Shown here piece by piece: positions 42,943 to 50,317 of a stretch of 64,000 nt of DNA. The notes under the pieces were generated by a model, which was not told the DNA's origin, made no database searches, and saw nothing but the letters and a program-made list of their open reading frames with translations. A program made the position numbers and the translations under genes. Positions within the stretch are counted from its first letter, which is position 1, and every line of letters starts with the position of its first letter. The stretch comes from Microbacterium candidum (lineage in GTDB: Bacteria; Actinomycetota; Actinomycetes; Actinomycetales; Microbacteriaceae): assembly GCF_030315975.1 (NCBI RefSeq), contig NZ_JASXSZ010000006.1, forward strand, positions 274,702-338,701. The letters are read 5' to 3'.

Positions 42943-44616
42943 TTGGGCTTGATTCTGAACGAAATGCGCGTCCGCAACTACCGGACGGTGGGCCCGGAGC
43001 AGAGACTGTCACTTCTGCCGGGCATGACCCTGGTCGGCCCCAACAACAGCGGAAAGACAAACCTACTGCGAGCCGTTCAGATGTTCTTCACTGGCTACGA
43101 GAATGTCCTCGGCTACCGTCGCGCCACCGACCTGACTTTCGGTGCCGGATCGCAGCAGACCAGCTTGGTCGCCAGCTTCACCATTGATGGGCATGCCCGC
43201 GATGCAGAGGTTCTCACGCTCCTCGACGAACTCCACGCCATCGTTGGGACCCAACGAGACTCCGACACATTCACGGTGAATCTCTACTTCACGGGCGTGA
43301 ACGACACCCCGGTCTACCGGGTGTTCGGCAACGTCAAAGTGCCCGTCGCTGATCGGCCGACCTTTAGCCGAAAGCAGAAGCAGCTGGTCGAGCTGCTTCT
43401 CGGCACGTTTCGCGTGCACTATGTGCCGTCAGCCAAGAGCATCACGAGTCTCTACGACGATCTGCTGAAGCCGTTTGTCACCCACGCAGCGTTCCAAGCG
43501 ATTGAGCCTCACCTCGATGGCATTCAGGCAGAGCTTGACTCCGTCGCACAGAGCTTGAACGAGGAGCTGAACGCGGTCGGACTGTCAGGAATCCAGTCGA
43601 GCTTTCGCCTGCCCACGCGGTCCACAGATCTGCTCGCGGGCTTCGAGCTGATGCTCTCGGATCCGAGCAGCACCACGCTCAGCGAGAAGGGTCAGGGAAT
43701 TCAGTCGACGGTGTTATTCGCCTCATTTGCCTGGATCACCGAGCAAGAGAAACTGGTTGAGGGCGTCCCTCTTTGGCTCATCGAGGAACCCGAATCGTAC
43801 CTGCATCCCGAACTCACGAAGGCTCTCTACGCGGTACTTGAAACCCTCTCAAACTCAAGCACGGTGGTCGCTACCACGCATTCGCTCGCGTTCGTGCCGA
43901 CTGATCACAGCCTGGTTCAAGGAGTCGACCTCGATCCTGCTACTCGCCGAACTGTGGTTAGCGACTTTCGATCGCATGCTGAGGCGACCCAGCGTATTCG
44001 TCGATCTCTCGGCGTGCAGTTCTCGGACTACTACAACCTGGCAGAGTGCAACGTCTTCCTGGAGGGACCGAGCGACAAAGAGCTGATGCTTTGGGCGCTC
44101 TCACAACTGGACCCAAACGGAGTCACATATCCCCTCCTGGGCGCAAGCCTGCTCGAGGACTTCGGGGGCGTGAAGCAACTCGAGGGCTTCCTGAAGGCTA
44201 CATACGCTCCAATCCGCGACGAGCGCGCCTTGGTGGCTGTCTTCGATGGCGACAGCGCCGGTCAGCAGTCGCGCCAAAACCTCCAGCAATACTTCGGTCA
44301 GAAGGAGGTTCCGTTCGACCCGAACCGAGACTTCGTGTCTGTTCGCAATGGATTTGCCGTCGAGGGACTCTTCCCAGACGAAGCGGTGATGGAGATGCAC
44401 GACCAGCACTCCAGTTGGTTTCAGACCTACTCAGTGGATTCGTCTGGAGACCTCGAGCCATTTCAGATCAAGGATGGTCGCAAGTCGGATGCGATTCGTT
44501 TCCTCAAGCAGGCCGCTCCGTCGATGGTCGACTGGGATCGTCGATGGTTGTCGTTCCTGTCCGCGATCGACAGCGCACTCCAGACTCAGATAGAGCGCCT
44601 AGCGAGGCAGCAGTGA
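42943..44616 (+). CDS. OLD-family ATPase/TOPRIM nuclease
   Basis: 557 residues. N-terminal ABC-type ATPase with Walker A GPNNSGKTNLL, a signature-like LSEKGQGIQS and Walker B WLIEEPESYLHPEL; then a TOPRIM nuclease domain (VFLEGPSDKELM ... VAVFDGDSAGQQS, with the Asp pair DGD). It resembles class-1 OLD nucleases such as P2 Old and GajA. No GajB-type UvrD helicase or other partner is next to it, so it acts alone. The start is uncertain: TTG 42943, TTG 42949 or ATG 42964. It probably damages invading or damaged DNA. Confidence 0.88.
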   Translation: MGLILNEMRVRNYRTVGPEQRLSLLPGMTLVGPNNSGKTNLLRAVQMFFTGYENVLGYRRATDLTFGAGSQQTSLVASFTIDGHARDAEVLTLLDELHAIVGTQRDSDTFTVNLYFTGVNDTPVYRVFGNVKVPVADRPTFSRKQKQLVELLLGTFRVHYVPSAKSITSLYDDLLKPFVTHAAFQAIEPHLDGIQAELDSVAQSLNEELNAVGLSGIQSSFRLPTRSTDLLAGFELMLSDPSSTTLSEKGQGIQSTVLFASFAWITEQEKLVEGVPLWLIEEPESYLHPELTKALYAVLETLSNSSTVVATTHSLAFVPTDHSLVQGVDLDPATRRTVVSDFRSHAEATQRIRRSLGVQFSDYYNLAECNVFLEGPSDKELMLWALSQLDPNGVTYPLLGASLLEDFGGVKQLEGFLKATYAPIRDERALVAVFDGDSAGQQSRQNLQQYFGQKEVPFDPNRDFVSVRNGFAVEGLFPDEAVMEMHDQHSSWFQTYSVDSSGDLEPFQIKDGRKSDAIRFLKQAAPSMVDWDRRWLSFLSAIDSALQTQIERLARQQ

Positions 44617-44751
44617 CTTTGCCCATAGACATAGAGGCCCCAGTACCACGAGCGGCGGAGTGGGAATGCTGAAATCCTAGATGTACTGACCTCGGCCGTT
44701 GTTCAGGCGTCCACGCCGAAGGCGCCTGACCGCCCCATCAACGTCGCTGGT

Positions 44752-45039
44752 CTACATCTCGGTCAGTTCGCCCACCTCGACGCTGCCACCGCGGGAGAGG
44801 CCGGGGCATCCTTCGGCCAGTGCCGTCGCCGCGGTCAGGTCGGCCGCATCGACAAGCACGTAGCCGGACAATGCGTTGGGTCCAGCGGACGTTCCCAGCA
44901 GCGCCGTCGCCCCGACGCGGCTGCCCATGTCGGTCACCGCCGAGCCGAGCTTCTGGAACCAGGCGCCCCACGCAGCGACCTCTTCCTCGGTGGCGGTCAC
45001 GGCGGGGTTGTTGCGGAAAGCAAAAACGTAAGCAGACAT
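44752..45039 (-). CDS. YCII-related (DGPF-type) domain protein
   Basis: 95-residue protein of the YCII-related superfamily (MSAYVFAFRNNPAVTATEEEVAAWGAWFQKLGS..., then GYVLVDAADLTAATALAEGCPGL). ATG 45039 is chosen for AAGGAG seven bases upstream; the longer frame has no support. Such proteins are often encoded next to ECF sigma factors and act as small enzymes or ligand-binding proteins; neither is clear here. It is an unusual cargo in a defence island. Confidence 0.82.
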   Translation of the reverse strand: MSAYVFAFRNNPAVTATEEEVAAWGAWFQKLGSAVTDMGSRVGATALLGTSAGPNALSGYVLVDAADLTAATALAEGCPGLSRGGSVEVGELTEM

Positions 45040-45193
45040 GATGTGCTCCTTCTGACTCTGGTCGACGTCGGATGTCGACTCAGCAGTACGACGTGCGAGC
45101 GCCTCCGAAATCGACACATCACAGAAAATAGGTCTGTTGCATGGGCAAGTGGCCCGTAATGCGATCCCGTCTCCTTGACGCGTACGGTGCGAA

Positions 45194-45373
45194 CTAGACG
45201 TCAACGCCGAAGGCGCGGAGCAGCCCGACGCGGGGGATCATCCGGCGCGGGCCCAGCTGGACCGTCGGGATGGTCCCGCTCTCGATGCCGAGCTTGATCG
45301 TGCGGTAGTCGACGCCGACGAGCTTCGCGGCATCCTTCATCGTCAGAGCGAGGCTTTGCGGTGACCGGTTCAT
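45194..45373 (-). CDS. Excisionase-like small HTH protein
   Basis: 59-residue DNA-binding protein. MKDAAKLVGVDYRTIKLGIESGTIP is a MerR/excisionase-type winged helix with the typical GVDYRT turn, followed by GPRRMIPR. Size and motif fit an Xis (recombination directionality factor). ATG 45373 has GGAGAAGGG just upstream. It is divergent from a regulator gene, and the 120 bases between carry direct and inverted repeats. Confidence 0.75.
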   Translation of the reverse strand: MNRSPQSLALTMKDAAKLVGVDYRTIKLGIESGTIPTVQLGPRRMIPRVGLLRAFGVDV

Positions 45374-45388
45374 CGCCCTTCTCCTTTC

Positions 45389-45456
45389 GTGAGCCAAGAG
45401 TGTCAGTCTCTCTTCACCGAAAGCTAGCACAGATGTGAGCCAAGATCGACACTCTT
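45389..45456. promoter_or_regulatory. Repeats in the divergent excisionase/regulator promoter
   Basis: Direct repeats GTGAGCCAAGA at 45389-45399 and 45435-45445 (46-bp period), and the inverted pair AAGAGTGTC (45396-45404) and GACACTCTT (45448-45456). They lie between the two divergent starts, so they probably bind the regulator encoded at 45494 or the excisionase itself. Confidence 0.7.
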
Positions 45457-45493
45457 CTTCACGAATCCGCGACAACCTGGAATAGTGGGCTTC

Positions 45494-46114
45494 ATGGCAG
45501 ACGTCCAGACGTACGACATCAGCGACGAACGCATCGATCTGGGGAGCGGCGTGACGCTCCCCAAGTCGTGGCACGCGCGCGTCTCGGGCGAGCAGGGCGT
45601 GCCCGGAATGATCACGGTGCGCGTCGAGTGGGATGCCGAGCTCGGGCGCTCCGCAGTCGCCCTCGCCGCCCTCGAGCGCGACGGGGGAGGCGTCGATATC
45701 ACGAGCCAGGTGCTGCGCGAGGTGCGCACGCACTGGATCATGACGATGTCGGCCTTCGACGTCGTCACGGTCAACGACGTCACGGATGACGGCGAGATCC
45801 GGCCCATCCCCGTGCGAGAGTTCCTCGGCCGCGAGCGTGAGCGCGGTGAGCGGGACAGCTCGGAGTTGCTCCATCAGGGAGTCACCGTCTACCGCATCGC
45901 GACGGCGCTCAGCTTCCCGCCGCTCAAGCTCGTCGCCGACACCCTCCGGATCAGTCAGAGCACCGCGACGCGCATCATGAGTCGTGCGCGCGACCTCGGT
46001 CTCGCACCCGAAGTGCGCATCCAGGAGCCGCGGCGCGCGCCGGCCGTCGACCCGTACGGCACGGGGCTTCTCTACGGTCCGTCCGGCCCAGGCGGGCCAT
46101 CGCTCGGACGCTGA
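45494..46114 (+). CDS. Island regulator with C-terminal HTH
   Basis: 206-residue protein. The N-terminal part is a beta-rich domain (DERIDLGSGVTLPKSWHARVSGEQ). Residues about 150-175 (VADTLRISQSTATRIMSRARDLG) form a helix-turn-helix that fits a sigma-70-like/LysR-type fold, and a Pro/Gly-rich tail follows. No family named. ATG 45494 preferred; GTG 45485 also possible. Encoded divergently from the excisionase-like gene, which points to control of excision. Confidence 0.6.
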   Translation: MADVQTYDISDERIDLGSGVTLPKSWHARVSGEQGVPGMITVRVEWDAELGRSAVALAALERDGGGVDITSQVLREVRTHWIMTMSAFDVVTVNDVTDDGEIRPIPVREFLGRERERGERDSSELLHQGVTVYRIATALSFPPLKLVADTLRISQSTATRIMSRARDLGLAPEVRIQEPRRAPAVDPYGTGLLYGPSGPGGPSLGR

Positions 46115-46178
46115 GCGGGCCACGACGAGTGGCCTCCGGGGGCTCCTGCCGGCCCATGCAGGGCAGTAAGTCACTGGG

Positions 46179-47078
46179 TTATCGAGCGCAATCCGCCATC
46201 AGTCTCATCAGTCCGGTGGCGTCGTCCGTCGTGAAGAGCTCGTCGAGGGCGAGGTTCTGCTCGTACAGCCGCGCGTACGGGATGGAGATCGCGTCGAATC
46301 CATGTCTCATGAGCTCGCCGCTGGCCATGAGTTTCGCGGTGCGCTTGTTGCCGTCGAAGTAGAGCTGGTGACGGATCACGGACGCCGCGTACACGAGCGC
46401 GCGAACCCGAGGGTCCGGCTCGTCGGTGAGGTAGTCCAGCAAGTCCGCATACGCCTCGCGCAGCAGCACGCCACCATCGCCGTGCGGTCGGCCGTCGACG
46501 ACCCCACCGGAGGAGAGGCGCACGGTGCCGCCACCTGTCGCCTGACCCTCTCCGCGGAACATCCCGGAGTCGATCGCCTCGTGTGCCGCGACCAGCGCAT
46601 GCAGCCGATCGGAAACGGGCTTGGTGAGATCGAACTGTCCGTTCCCCACCAGACGGTCCAGTTCGTTGAAGCCCTCGTTCAGCGCGAGGATCTGGTTCTG
46701 GTCATCCAGAGGCTTGCCCTGCACGGTGACTCCCTCCAGTAGCGTGCGCACCTCGGGCAGCGTGAAGGTGTTGCCTTCCAGCCGTGCGGCATCCCAGATG
46801 AAGTCGGGCTTGCGTGCCCGGAACCGCTGCCGCGCGCGCTCGGATGCGTCGCTTGTCGAGAGGTCCTTGGCGTGTCCGATCACGGACAGGTCGACGTGGG
46901 CGATGTCCCAATACACGCCGGTCAGGCGAAGCTGCTCCTGCTGGAGCGCGGCCTGGGCGAACTCAGGCCGCACCCGCGCGGTCCCGCTCACCGGGAGCGT
47001 GCGCGGCGGTCGCGCTGTCGGTGCCCCGTACTGCTCGGGCCCTGCGCCCCAGCGCGGGCTGCGGTCATTGCCCGTCAT
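46179..47078 (-). CDS. Fic/Doc-type AMP-transferase toxin
   Basis: 299-residue Fic-domain protein that AMPylates or phosphorylates a target protein. The Fic motif is HQLYFDGNKRTAKL (H237 is catalytic), with GNKRTA as in the Doc-like branch. A class-II inhibitory helix is present: WDAARLEGNTF, with E101 of the (S/T)xxxE(G/N)-like motif. Thus it carries its own antitoxin-like control. Its ATG is 3 bases after the stop of the XRE-type gene, with which it forms an operon. Target unknown. Confidence 0.85.
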   Translation of the reverse strand: MTGNDRSPRWGAGPEQYGAPTARPPRTLPVSGTARVRPEFAQAALQQEQLRLTGVYWDIAHVDLSVIGHAKDLSTSDASERARQRFRARKPDFIWDAARLEGNTFTLPEVRTLLEGVTVQGKPLDDQNQILALNEGFNELDRLVGNGQFDLTKPVSDRLHALVAAHEAIDSGMFRGEGQATGGGTVRLSSGGVVDGRPHGDGGVLLREAYADLLDYLTDEPDPRVRALVYAASVIRHQLYFDGNKRTAKLMASGELMRHGFDAISIPYARLYEQNLALDELFTTDDATGLMRLMADCAR

Positions 47079-47081
47079 CGT

Positions 47082-47915
47082 TCACCAACTCCTTGCCAAG
47101 TCGAGCGCCGTGAGGCCCAGGTCGCCACCGACGCCCAGACTGTCGATGACCGCCTGGATGGGGGACACCAGCGGAACCCCGCCGGGCTCAGCTGCGCGAA
47201 CGAGGTGATGAGGCGCCAGAGGCGCGATGATCACCGTCGCCGCGCGCGCGGTGCGTACCGACCGGTGTGTCTCCATGAGGTAGCGGGAGAACTGTGTCGG
47301 CAAGGATGTCCACACAACGGTCGGCATCTTCGCCCATCGCTCCTGCTCGCTCTCGGCACTCGCGATCGTGGTGAGGTCATGAGGCAGCTCGACCCTCAGT
47401 GCTCGAAGAGCCGCTCCACCAGAGAAGACATATCGGTGGTCGCGGTACTCGGTGGAGGTCGCGCTGGCTGCAGACATCAACCGCTCGAGGTCGTTGCGGC
47501 CGGCGAGCATGATCGCGTCAGGGGAATTCTGCGGCGCAGACAGCGCCGCAGCCTCGGAGACGAGACGTAGTGGGTCAACGGAGCCCTCATCCCCGTCGTC
47601 TGCTCGCACATACCGCAGCAGTCTGTCCCGCCACGCTCCGAGATCGGCGCGCAAGAGGGGCGGGTCCATGTCGGTCAGATCGTCGAGCAGATCCCGTGCC
47701 GCAGCCGCAGCCGCCGGCTGGTACGCACGGTCTAAGCGGATCTCGATGTCGAACCCGCAGGCCAGCGCGATCTCCCGGAGTGTGTCCAGGCGCGCGCGAC
47801 TCTGGTCCTGACGCAGCACCCACTCCGTGTTGCGCGAGACGCCGGCCCGTTGCGCGAGCTCGACCCGCGGAATCGGCGGTGCCGCGATCAGATCGGCGAA
47901 TGTCACAGCGTCCAT
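47082..47915 (-). CDS. XRE-type HTH regulator, partner of the Fic toxin
   Basis: 277 residues. ATG 47915 with GGGAGGA upstream. Residues about 15-40 (PRVELAQRAGVSRNTEWVLRQDQSRARLDTL) form an XRE HTH. The C-terminal 110 residues (HRYVFSGGAALRALRVELPH, then PTQFSRYLMETH, VSPIQAVIDSLG) resemble the AbiEi-type winged region. Together they fit an autorepressing antitoxin for the co-transcribed Fic protein. Three matching palindromes lie directly upstream (47922-47995), as expected of an autoregulator. Not a named family. Confidence 0.72.
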   Translation of the reverse strand: MDAVTFADLIAAPPIPRVELAQRAGVSRNTEWVLRQDQSRARLDTLREIALACGFDIEIRLDRAYQPAAAAAARDLLDDLTDMDPPLLRADLGAWRDRLLRYVRADDGDEGSVDPLRLVSEAAALSAPQNSPDAIMLAGRNDLERLMSAASATSTEYRDHRYVFSGGAALRALRVELPHDLTTIASAESEQERWAKMPTVVWTSLPTQFSRYLMETHRSVRTARAATVIIAPLAPHHLVRAAEPGGVPLVSPIQAVIDSLGVGGDLGLTALDLARSW

Positions 47916-47921
47916 GACGAC

Positions 47922-47995
47922 GTCCTCCCTGCAGGACAGCATAGCACTGGGTCCTGTAAGCAGGACGTTGTGGTTCTTTGTCCTTTTAAAAGGAC
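47922..47995. promoter_or_regulatory. Three GTCCT-N6-AGGAC operators, 29 bp apart
   Basis: GTCCTCCCTGCAGGAC (47922-47937), GTCCTGTAAGCAGGAC (47951-47966) and GTCCTTTTAAAAGGAC (47980-47995) have identical arms GTCCT/AGGAC and starts exactly 29 bases apart. A possible half-site GTCCT occurs at 48010. They lie upstream of the XRE-Fic operon and are the predicted binding sites of its HTH protein. Confidence 0.85.
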
Positions 47996-48019
47996 GATGC
48001 GAAGGGCCTGTCCTTCCCG

Positions 48020-48038
48020 GGCGGCATGCGCGGCGGTC
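48020..48038 (+). repeat. Copy of the 19 bases spanning the relaxase start codon
   Basis: GGCGGCATGCGCGGCGGTC is identical to 34763-34781, where ATG is the relaxase start. Outside these bases similarity is weak (CCTNCC-type upstream). It overlaps the right side of the fourth half-site region and no relaxase frame continues from it; perhaps a relic of a second relaxase or oriT copy. Confidence 0.5.
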
Positions 48039-48043
48039 GAGGG

Positions 48044-49483
48044 TCAGCGCGTGGAGCGGGTGCGGTATCGGCCTGTGGTCCATCGGTCGCCGCGCCAGCG
48101 ACCAGGTTCCCAGATCCGCCCGGCGTCGGGGCGGGCGACGGACGTCACGCCTGGGAATCGGGGGAGGGCCCGCAGGGTCACGTCTTCGCCGTCCCAGCGC
48201 TCCACGAACTCCGAGGCGAAGCGGTCGAGGCGGCCAGGCATGGCGCGCAGCTCGTCAGTCACCATGGTCCCAGGGACTGCAGTGACGGCATCCTCGACGG
48301 CGTCGGGGAGCTGCTGGGCCATCTCCCGAAGAACGCGGTCGAAGGCGCTCCTGGACACTCCGAGGACATCGGCGCTGCGCGCGAGGTTTCGGCCGGAGAT
48401 CTGACGGTACTTGCGCTCCTTGCCATACTTCACCGCGGCATCCGCCCTGAACTTCACGCGCTCCTCGGTCCACAATCCGTGCGCGGAGATGAGGTCGTAC
48501 GCAGGGGCGAGCCTGGTGATCGCACCGAGGTGGAGCATGCTGTGGTTCTTCGCGTGCGCGTCGACGCCCGCCGCGAGCAGGTTGAACACGAAGAGCCTCG
48601 TGAGGGCCCGCTCATCCTCGATGCGGTAGGCCGGCGACGAGGTGCCACGGACAAGGCTCACCATGTCGGCCATGGTCGGGCCGCCGTCCTGCTCGTACTT
48701 AAGCGAGGGGTAGACGCGGAGGGCCTGGCAGAAGTCCTCCCCGTGCACCCGCAGGACCTTGTCCTCTCGCGAGAGGCGTCGATCGAATCGTGTCGTCACG
48801 AACGCGGGTACGCCGGCGAAGTCGAGGATGTCGACCTGGGCCGCGCGGACCCCGACGGCGCGTGCGGCACGCATCGTGGTGAACTCGACGGCTTGGACGT
48901 GGTCGTCCGTGTGCCCCGTCTTCAGCACCATCCCCGGTTTGACAATGTGCGTGCTGGGCGCCCGCCCATTCGGCTCGAACCACTGGCCGTCGATCTGGGC
49001 GAGCGCGAACTTGCCCTGGTTGCCGCCGAGGGAGAACCGGCTCTGATCGTCATCCGTGTCATCGACCCAATGGTCCGGGTCGTCGAGGATGGCGCGCACC
49101 CGCCGGGCGATCTCGCTCCCTGACATCGGCGACAGCTCCCCGGCGTCGGAGGGCACCACACCCTCGGGGACGACCTGGACGGACCCCGGTGCGTCTTCGC
49201 CCATGTGGGCCAGGAGCGTGAACGGATCGGTGCGACGCTCGCCGAACTTCGCCGCCCACCGGCTGCGGACCCCCTCGGCGTCGGGGAGCAGGTTCGACAG
49301 CCACGGCATGACGACGTCCGGCCCGTGCCCGAGTTCGGTCACGGGCATGGTCGCCGACAGCGGGGTCGCATCGCGCTGGCCGAGGTAGTCCTCGTCGTAG
49401 AGGAACTCGACCTGGTTCTGCTCGCCGCGCAGGAGCTTGCCGGCGAAGCGCTCGTCGAGCCAGAGATCGAGAGCGTCGGCCAT
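48044..49483 (-). CDS. hipA: HipA-family Ser/Thr kinase toxin
   Basis: 479-residue HipA kinase, which phosphorylates a tRNA synthetase (GltX in E. coli) and stops growth. It has the N-terminal HipA domain (LDLWLDERFAGKLLRGE), the conserved SLGGNQGKFAL (151-161) loop with the regulatory serine, the ATP lysine in THIVKP (K182), the catalytic loop AGVDAHAKNHS with D308 and N313, and the Mg Asp in APAYDL (D330). All key residues are present. Its ATG overlaps the hipB stop by one base. Confidence 0.92.
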   Translation of the reverse strand: MADALDLWLDERFAGKLLRGEQNQVEFLYDEDYLGQRDATPLSATMPVTELGHGPDVVMPWLSNLLPDAEGVRSRWAAKFGERRTDPFTLLAHMGEDAPGSVQVVPEGVVPSDAGELSPMSGSEIARRVRAILDDPDHWVDDTDDDQSRFSLGGNQGKFALAQIDGQWFEPNGRAPSTHIVKPGMVLKTGHTDDHVQAVEFTTMRAARAVGVRAAQVDILDFAGVPAFVTTRFDRRLSREDKVLRVHGEDFCQALRVYPSLKYEQDGGPTMADMVSLVRGTSSPAYRIEDERALTRLFVFNLLAAGVDAHAKNHSMLHLGAITRLAPAYDLISAHGLWTEERVKFRADAAVKYGKERKYRQISGRNLARSADVLGVSRSAFDRVLREMAQQLPDAVEDAVTAVPGTMVTDELRAMPGRLDRFASEFVERWDGEDVTLRALPRFPGVTSVARPDAGRIWEPGRWRGDRWTTGRYRTRSTR

Positions 49484-49731
49484 CAGAGGTCCTCGAACAA
49501 CGCGTCGAGGACGCCGGAGCGTTCACTGGGTTCAAGGGTCACGGTGAACCCCAGGGCCGCAGCGACATCGATCGTGGCGCTGAGCGACGGGTCGACCTTG
49601 CCCGACTCGAGGTCGTGCACCCAACGGCGACTCTTGTGGACGGCCTGGGCCAGTTCGTCCTGCGTCATGTTCGCGCGCAGCCGGTGACCGCGGACGACGG
49701 ACGCGAACGCCGGGGTGGACGGCAGCTGCAT
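49483..49731 (-). CDS. hipB: HipB-type XRE antitoxin
   Basis: 82-residue DNA-binding antitoxin. The HTH is RLRANMTQDELAQAVHKSRRWVHDLESGK, a typical XRE fold, with a C-terminal tail (SERSGVLDALFEDL) that may contact HipA. It neutralises HipA and represses the operon. Coupled to hipA by a one-base overlap. Palindromic and direct repeats upstream (49747-49821) are the likely operators. It is the last gene before the right end of the island. Confidence 0.9.
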   Translation of the reverse strand: MQLPSTPAFASVVRGHRLRANMTQDELAQAVHKSRRWVHDLESGKVDPSLSATIDVAAALGFTVTLEPSERSGVLDALFEDL

Positions 49732-49746
49732 GTCAGGCCTCCATGT

Positions 49747-49821
49747 GAACTATGGTTCTCGTTGGCGCTATTGGGAACAATACTGCACTTCGGCTCGGAG
49801 GGGAAGTATTCTGCATTTCGG
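49747..49821. promoter_or_regulatory. Probable HipB operators
   Basis: A dyad GAACTATGGTTC (49747-49758) and direct repeats GAACAATACTGCACTTCGG (49775-49793) and GAAGTATTCTGCATTTCGG (49803-49821), 28 bases apart with 14 of 19 bases equal. They precede hipB, where autoregulation is expected. Confidence 0.6.
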
Positions 49822-49855
49822 TCGCGCCGCTCGCCGTCCGCGATCGGACACAGAT

Positions 49856-50133
49856 TTGAGCAGTCTGCTTCAAGAACCTGCATATGGCGTCGTCACGCAA
49901 GCAGAATGCTCAAAACCACTCGCGTAGAATTCGGGCGTGGCCGCATCCTGGAAGAAGGTTCCACGACATCCGCTCAGACACTGGCCCGGATGGGGCATTT
50001 TTGGCCGCATTTTGGCCGCATCCTGTTCGCAGCTAGCTGTTTTCGGACGTCTTTCGATGTCGTCGAGCTTCCGAAACCCCGCGTAATTCCGCGGAAGTTG
50101 TCGTTTCAGGTCGTCATGCAAAATGCTCAAAAC
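49856..50133. repeat. Right arm-type repeats of the island
   Basis: TTGAGCAGTCTGCT (49856-49869), TTTTTGGCCGC (49998-50008), TTTTGGCCGC (50010-50019) and two copies of AATGCTCAAAAC (49905-49916 and 50122-50133). They mirror the repeats beside the left att core. The stretch from 49822 to 50135 has no gene. Confidence 0.7.
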
Positions 50134-50135
50134 GT

Positions 50136-50161
50136 GTTCGAGTCCCTCCAGGGGGCACAGT
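50136..50161 (+). other. attR: duplicated tRNA-Arg 3' end
   Basis: GTTCGAGTCCCTCCAGGGGG followed by CACAGT repeats 24258-24282 but with five instead of four Gs. It has no upstream tRNA half, so it is the duplicated target and marks the island's right border. The extra G is a later mutation, since this copy is under no selection. Confidence 0.88.
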
Positions 50162-50264
50162 AGGTCGTGAGCACGCGCCGCGCATCAGATCGCGGGCGGT
50201 CAAGCATCGCCCTGACCCCCCGGTTCCTGACTGGGGCTACTCGCTTCGATCAATGTCACGTCAC

Positions 50265-50296
50265 GTGGGGCACGGGTCGACGGACCCGTGCCCCAC
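50265..50296 (-). terminator. Terminator of the CocE/PepX-type hydrolase gene
   Basis: Perfect 14-bp stem GTGGGGCACGGGTC / GACCCGTGCCCCAC around GACG, 22 bases beyond the minus-strand stop at 50318. Confidence 0.88.
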
Positions 50297-50317
50297 ATCC
50301 GCTCCGAGGTCACAGCC

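Larger units (their letters stand above)
24258..50161. mobile_element. Mobilizable genomic island integrated at tRNA-Arg, defence/toxin-antitoxin cargo
   Basis: A roughly 25.9-kb element bounded by the tRNA-Arg 3' end and an almost identical repeat at 50136-50161. It carries an integrase next to and pointing toward the tRNA, an excisionase-like HTH, a MobF relaxase, arm-type repeats at both ends, and cargo of defence and toxin-antitoxin genes. I see no type IV secretion, coupling or replication genes, so it is best called an integrative mobilizable element that needs a helper. Base composition is visibly less GC-rich in parts (for example 26-34 kb) than the flanks. Confidence 0.9.

Noticed and set aside
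42943..44616. Gabija system
   Set aside because: Only the OLD/GajA-like gene is present; no UvrD-type GajB next to it.
44752..45204. Longer form of the YCII-like protein
   Set aside because: The 55 extra N-terminal residues have no family match; ATG 45039 has the ribosome site and the domain start.
48026..49123. 365-aa plus-strand open frame starting MRGG at the second relaxase-like start
   Set aside because: After the first four codons it is an antisense reading of hipA; only the 19-base match itself is kept as an observation.
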